From Symsagittifera roscoffensis (lineage: Eukaryota; Xenacoelomorpha; Acoela; Convolutidae), in contig NW_026971130.1 in assembly GCF_963678635.1 (NCBI RefSeq), forward strand, positions 24,060 through 88,059: a stretch of 64,000 nucleotides of DNA, written 5' to 3'. Made by a program: the position numbers and the translations under genes. Positions 59,848 to 64,000 of this stretch are shown here, one piece after another. Within the stretch, counting starts at the first letter, position 1, and the number at the start of each line of letters is the position of its first letter. Under the pieces are notes generated by a model. It ran no database searches and had not been told where the DNA came from. It saw nothing but the letters and a program-made list of their open reading frames with translations.

Positions 59848-60892
59848 CTATTATAACGGAGCATCAATTGAAGAAGCCTTGACCAACATAGCGGGCAGCA
59901 TAGGAGAACAGAATGAACATTCTGTTCTCCTATGCTGCCCACTATGTTGGTCAAGGCTTCTTCAATTGACGCTCCGTTATCCACTAATTGCGTCACAAGT
60001 GGCGGTGTCACCCTGTCGATCCCAGGTAGCTTGGTGCTGATCGAGACTCGGGTCTTGATTCTCTGCCTCGACATCTTTTCATGATCCATTTATGGATCAG
60101 CAGGTGCGTTACATAGCCCTGTGTTTCTTTTCTTCCCAGTTCGCAATTCCGAATTCGTCATGTTCACAAAGTCTCCTGACAGGCCTGATCCGTTTGTGGT
60201 CTTGCTTATTGTCCTCACTACCACAAAATTGGTCCACGTGCCAGTCTCTCTATCGGTGTATGCGCCATTCTCCTGAGTCGAACTATTGAGGCTGACTTGA
60301 GATCCAAAGTCATCTTGCTGGTCCTCGTCCTCTTCTTCTTCTTGGGTTTCTGCTTCATCGTCGCCTGTACCTGTTCCCATGGTAAATGGAAAGAAATTTC
60401 CGATAGTGTTCCTCACTCTTTCTGAAAACGATGAGGACGCTGCCGGTTTCTCCTTCACGCCAAGCATCATGGTGTTGTCTGTGGGTGATCTTGTAGTCGC
60501 CACATTTTCAGTAGAGATCTCGGACAGTTCCGACATCTCTTCTCGGTCCAGGGTCCCGGTGGAAGTGGCAAAATCTTGGCCTTGTTCTACCAGAGTAGAT
60601 TCATTCGCCAATCTTCTGTTTCCTCTACCTTCCGTCCATGTCCCTCCCGGTTCTCATCCATGGCAGGTTCCGGATGGACCTCTACTTCTAACATTGTCTT
60701 TTTTTCTGAGGACTTTTGACTCCTGGTTTCAACAAATCTGCCTGAAACTTTCCTCCCTTTGTCGGTCCGGGTTCGTTTGATCTTTTCCACAAAAGGAGGG
60801 TCGTTCATTGCTTTTCTCTGATTCTCCTGTATGAATTTCCTGGAGCTATCACCTAGCTTAGGTATCCTTGGCTTGTCTAGAATCATTTTCAA
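59838..60892 (-). pseudogene. Leader/gag N-terminal ORFs of gypsy element 2
   Basis: 60892-60587 (MKMILDKPRIPKLGDSSRKF, basic), then in another frame 60611-60090 (acidic: DDEAETQEEEEDEDQQDDFG), ending at a stop directly followed in the same frame by 60089-59838 (MDHEKMSRQRIKTRVSIS, then LPGIDRVTPPLVTQLVDNG). The last frame runs into the palindrome and ends in antisense-derived residues. One frameshift and one stop separate what is probably one N-terminal region. Confidence 0.5.
59853..59980. repeat. Near-perfect palindrome, 63 bp arms, 2 bp spacer
   Basis: Left arm 59853-59915, spacer AA, right arm 59918-59980. The arms are reverse complements at 61 of 63 positions. Reading the minus strand, the right arm is the ordinary gag coding sequence (ASIEEALTNIVGSIGEQN) and the left arm is its inverted copy, which destroys the frame. 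It looks like a snap-back or template-switch inverted duplication. Confidence 0.97.
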
Positions 60893-61000
60893 TTTATCAC
60901 TTCTTACTGCCTATACACTCAATTCGATTGCTAGTGTCCTTGTAGTCTGACTACTGATAATAATAACACAACACAAAAAAGTCCAAAAAATTCACTTAAA

Positions 61001-61660
61001 TAGTGACCATGAATCCTTGCATGTTATCACAGTACAGCGTGTATACAATTTATTCACAATAATCGGTTATTAGTTGTAGGATTTGAAGCTAGCACAATCT
61101 GATGATATCAATAAGTTTAAAAGATATTTTCTACCCACTGTTTTCTATATGAGTTCTCAATACCCAATCAACGACAGATATTATTGATTTAAAACCAAAA
61201 ATGAGGAAAAATAAGAATATTTCCAATGAAAAACGTATGTGTTTTGTACTTAAGTCAGTTGCAATTTAATAGTCGAACTTGTTTCTAAAGAAAGAGCTTT
61301 CCCTGTTCGGTGCTGCCTTATACAGACAAAACTTGAAGGCAGTAATTTTCTCAAGTGGGCATCTATTGCACCCACCGAGTCCTGTGTTACCAATCTGCCT
61401 TCGGATTGCCCAAGCTAGACCTACTAAAAACCTCAGGGCAATCATTTTTCCAAAAAACGATTTGAATTTCATTCCACCCAAAGCAGTTACAAACTCTTGT
61501 TCAATTTAGACCTAGTCTCGCGAATATCCGAGTTCATACCTGTTTTGTTTTGATCTGGTCTTGTATAAAAGGCAAGTTATTAGTGCATTCACTGGTTCCT
61601 AGCCTGTCTCCTAGTTACCTAATACCTTTTACTATTTGCTTTCTTATGTCCACTTCAGTT
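61001..61660. other. Region 5' of gypsy element 2
   Basis: Possible leader and LTR of the element, but no repeat partner was found on the far side. TTGTATAAAAGGCAAG near 61561 is TATA-like on the plus strand. No gene is convincing; the small frames near 61266-61509 lack motifs. Confidence 0.4.
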
Positions 61661-61665
61661 TTTGG

Positions 61666-62062
61666 CGAAAAAATAACCCCTCCGGTTTGGTAAAAACAGG
61701 ACCCCTCCGGATTGGCAAAAATAGTACCCCTCCGTATTTGGCAAAAACAGGACCCCTCCGGATTCGCAAAATTGGGACCCCTCCGGATTCGCTTAAACAT
61801 AACCCCTCCGGATTGGCAAAAATAGTACCCCTCCGGATTAGCAAATTTGGGACCCCTTCGGATCCTCTGGATTGGCAAAAAAGTACCCCTCCGGATTGGC
61901 AAAAACAAGACCCCTCCGGATTTGCTGAAAATAGTACCCCTCCGGATTGGCAAAAAAAGGACCCCTCCGGATTGGCAAAATTGGGACCCCTCCGGATTGG
62001 CAAAAACAGGACCCCTCCGGATTGGCAAGATTAGGACCCCTCTGGATTGGCAAAAACAGATT
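61666..62062. repeat. Minisatellite, about 15 units of about 25 bp with a CCGGA core
   Basis: The consensus is ACCCCTCCGGATTGGCAAAA plus a variable NNRGG-type tail; most units are 24-26 bp, with one of about 34. TCCGGA is self-complementary. Because stop codons are absent from the unit on most frames, long repetitive open frames appear on both strands; these are artefacts. Confidence 0.95.
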
Positions 62063-64000
62063 TTCCGGGACTTTTAAAGTTTTCATTCTATAACCTTCCG
62101 GATACGTTCTCCGATGCTATTATGCTGTAGGAACTAACTAGGAAGGGTGTATTTTCTGTCCCAAGACCCTTCCGGATTGAAGCTAAGCCTCTTATTTGAC
62201 AATTCACCTTAACTGTGAAGGGTCTTATCACTAGCCTAATTTCGACTCGACTATGGTTTTCTGAGTTCCTTAGCCTTTTCTTTTTGTCTAGAACAGCGTA
62301 AAACTGCCTTATTTAGCTGTTACTATCCTTTGGTAGGGTTGGAAAGGCTTTCCAAAAAAAATTTTTAAAACGTGAAGGGTCTACTTTCCCGAATTAGTAA
62401 GTTTGCTGAGAACAATCTTCAAAAAATGTCAGTCTTATTTTTTTTGAATAATTGATGTTTCTATGAGTAAGCTCACCTATTTTTGATCTAATGGTACCAA
62501 GATCAACTGGATCTGTCCAGTTGTTCCAAAGTTATTGAACAAAACGCCTTTTTGTAAAATCAAAAAATTTAAAATTTATAGGTTCCGCCTAACTTTTTTC
62601 ACAATTTTGTTCTTTTCTACCTAAAAATTATTGATCCGATCTCAAAGGGCCTATACTGTTCTAGTTCAATGCAAAAAAAAAATTCTCAAACATTCCAGCT
62701 GAAAAAATTTGCCAAAAACAATGCTATTTGGACCCTTCCGGATTGATGGATCCACTAAATCAAACACGCTAAGTTCGATTTCACTGTAACCGGGAAGGTT
62801 ATAAACAAACGGCTTTCACAACCTGTCCATTTACTAGCGAACGTTGTCCAAACCACAATTTTTACTGTCCTAACTCAAAAATTTCAAAAAAAAAGTTTTA
62901 TTTTGTAGCGTTTCGTTTTTTCAAAAATCAAGAAAATTCGGTTTTTGGTAACCAATTAGTTCCAACCACTTCTGAACTAAACTTCACCGGTTCTACCTAT
63001 TATACTAGTACATATACGATGTAACTCACTAATTTAGCGTTTTTTTCTGTTTCAAAAAATATCGATATCTCAAAACCGCTATTTTGACCCTAAAAACCGG
63101 TCTGGTTACTGTGTTTTTCACTGAAAAACAGTATAGGAGTATTAATATACGCTTTATAAAAAGTAATACTAAAAATATTATTCCCCTCCGGGTTTGTTCA
63201 GTACCCGAATTAAGGTGCTCAACTCGGAAATTCGCAATTCGGTGAATGGTCACTACAGTGCAGTCACTGTCGAGCCCCCCCCCCCCCCCCCACAGATTAA
63301 TATCTTGCTTTTTGTACCAAAAGGGATACAAAACTTGTTAACGATACCCGACAGTCGATTGTTGTTGTCCTAGTGCACCTTCTTTTTGCTCATCACACTG
63401 TTTGCGGGATCAATCTTCTTTCCTAATCCCGAGACCCTTCCGGATTCAGCGCAAATTAGCATTAACGTGCTTAAATACTCAAATAACCCTACAGTACAAG
63501 CACCACAAACGGGCCACAAATTTGATCATAAGGATTCCGACTAAATGCCTGTAAAAACAATATAACTAACAACAACAAACGGGAGGGTCGGATCACATCT
63601 CATCTGGAGGGATGATTGCTACTGATTTTATACTTTTTTTTGCTGTTTTTGGTTTTTTCGGTTATTTTTTATGTTTTTTGTTTTTCTTAGGCTCTATAAT
63701 ACTTTTTGTTTGGTTTCCTGTATGTCTTTAAGTCTTTTTGGTCACGTACCACTCAGGAAATGACGGGATCGCTAAACCCCCCACACTTCCTGGTTCGTGA
63801 ATTTTGGGTCTTAACTAGGTTAAAAAGCTATTCACGGGAATCCGGAAGGCTTCCGCGTTCCGAACTACCCTTCCGCCTCAGTGGTTAGGGCCTTGTTATG
63901 AGCATCCGCTCGGCACGAAGTGCTCGTTAATGGTTCTGCCGGTCTTGATGTTAAAAGAATAACACACCCAGGAGCACCATAAAAACATCTATGTAACATT
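62063..64000. other. AT-rich flank with dispersed CCTTCCGGATT motifs
   Basis: No gene. GACCCTTCCGGATT occurs at about 62165, 62730 and 63427, and variants (CCGGATACG, CCCCTCCGGGTTTG, TCCGGAAGGCTTCCG) at about 62100, 63183 and 63840. A run of 18 C lies at 63276-63293. The same 14-mer is present at 47845 on the other side of gypsy element 2. This may be the interior of a long LTR or another repeat family. Confidence 0.5.
63868..63955 (+). mobile_element. tRNA-like SINE or tRNA fragment
   Basis: GCCTCAGTGGTTAGGGCC is A-box-like, followed by GAGCATCCGCTC and a weak GGTTCTGCCGG B-box position. No acceptor stem pairs, so a functional tRNA is unlikely. Confidence 0.3.

Larger units (their letters stand above)
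48191..61000 (-). mobile_element. Ty3/gypsy-like retroelement number 2 with accessory genes, minus strand
   Basis: Order, right to left: leader/gag ORFs, gag coiled coil, capsid, two CCHC knuckles, protease, RT, RNase H, linker, integrase (zinc finger, core, C-terminal domain), a macro-domain-like module, then a separate region with a coiled-coil N-terminus and an SGNH-hydrolase-like domain. The pol order is Ty3/gypsy. Length from first gag ORF to the last ORF is about 12.7 kb, long for a gypsy element because of the accessory genes. LTRs were not identified by eye, so the ends are approximate. Base use is distinctly more GC-rich than the surroundings, suggesting later arrival. Confidence 0.85.

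Noticed and set aside
54881-60780. Many plus-strand ORFs of 60-133 residues across gypsy element 2
   Set aside because: All lie antisense to recognisable gag-pol motifs on the minus strand.
61666-62062. CRISPR array
   Set aside because: The units are contiguous and nearly identical with no unique spacers, and the DNA is eukaryotic.
61615-62086. Long ORFs of 119-137 residues on both strands
   Set aside because: Frame-cycling translations of the 25 bp minisatellite, with no domain and mutually antisense.

Overview
The window looks like AT-rich invertebrate nuclear DNA. It has GT-AG introns, very long exons, several kinds of eukaryotic transposon, simple-sequence tracts, and no bacterial operon structure. 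I cannot name the species. Only one host gene is reasonably intact. Most of the rest is transposon wreckage, nested and rearranged.

Layout. (1) 1-492: the tail of an unrecognised gene, frame broken once. (2) 1850-7754 joined to 11888-12546: two exons of a giant host protein (2188 residues so far) with repeated acidic/serine-rich segments, three copies of a beta-rich module and a helical C-terminal part. An RNF213/mysterin-like identity is a guess. The 4.1 kb intron holds a GA microsatellite, a C-rich tract, a 1.28 kb terminal-inverted-repeat element and an echo of exon 2. (3) 12.7-14.8 kb and 34.7-47.4 kb: two halves of a decayed Maverick/Polinton. Capsid-like fragment, structural protein, integrase, packaging ATPase and a possible PC4-like protein lie on the minus strand; protein-primed DNA polymerase B lies on the plus strand. 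(4) 14.85-35.3 kb: a minus-strand Ty3/gypsy element (gag, RT, RNase H, integrase, env-like ORF) and LTR-like blocks that split the Maverick. On its right side LTR and Maverick pieces are fused and repeated as an A-B-A-B array (30669-35324). (5) 40394-45673: a recent 2.66 kb tandem duplication inside the Maverick, covering the start of polB. (6) 48.2-61 kb: a second minus-strand Ty3/gypsy element with gag (coiled coil, capsid, two CCHC knuckles), protease, RT/RNase H and integrase, then a macro-domain-like module and a separate ORF resembling an SGNH hydrolase. It carries many frameshifts, stops and active-site changes, and an almost perfect 63 bp-arm palindrome in gag. (7) 61.6-64 kb: a 25 bp CCGGA minisatellite and related dispersed motifs.

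How it fits together: the host gene stops at a good splice donor at 12547 and no later exon was found. The transposons therefore sit either in a giant intron or in a truncated gene. The most unusual content is the accessory gene set of the second gypsy element (macro-like domain plus SGNH-like ORF). The structural oddities that most deserve attention are the LTR-Maverick composite array and the palindrome.
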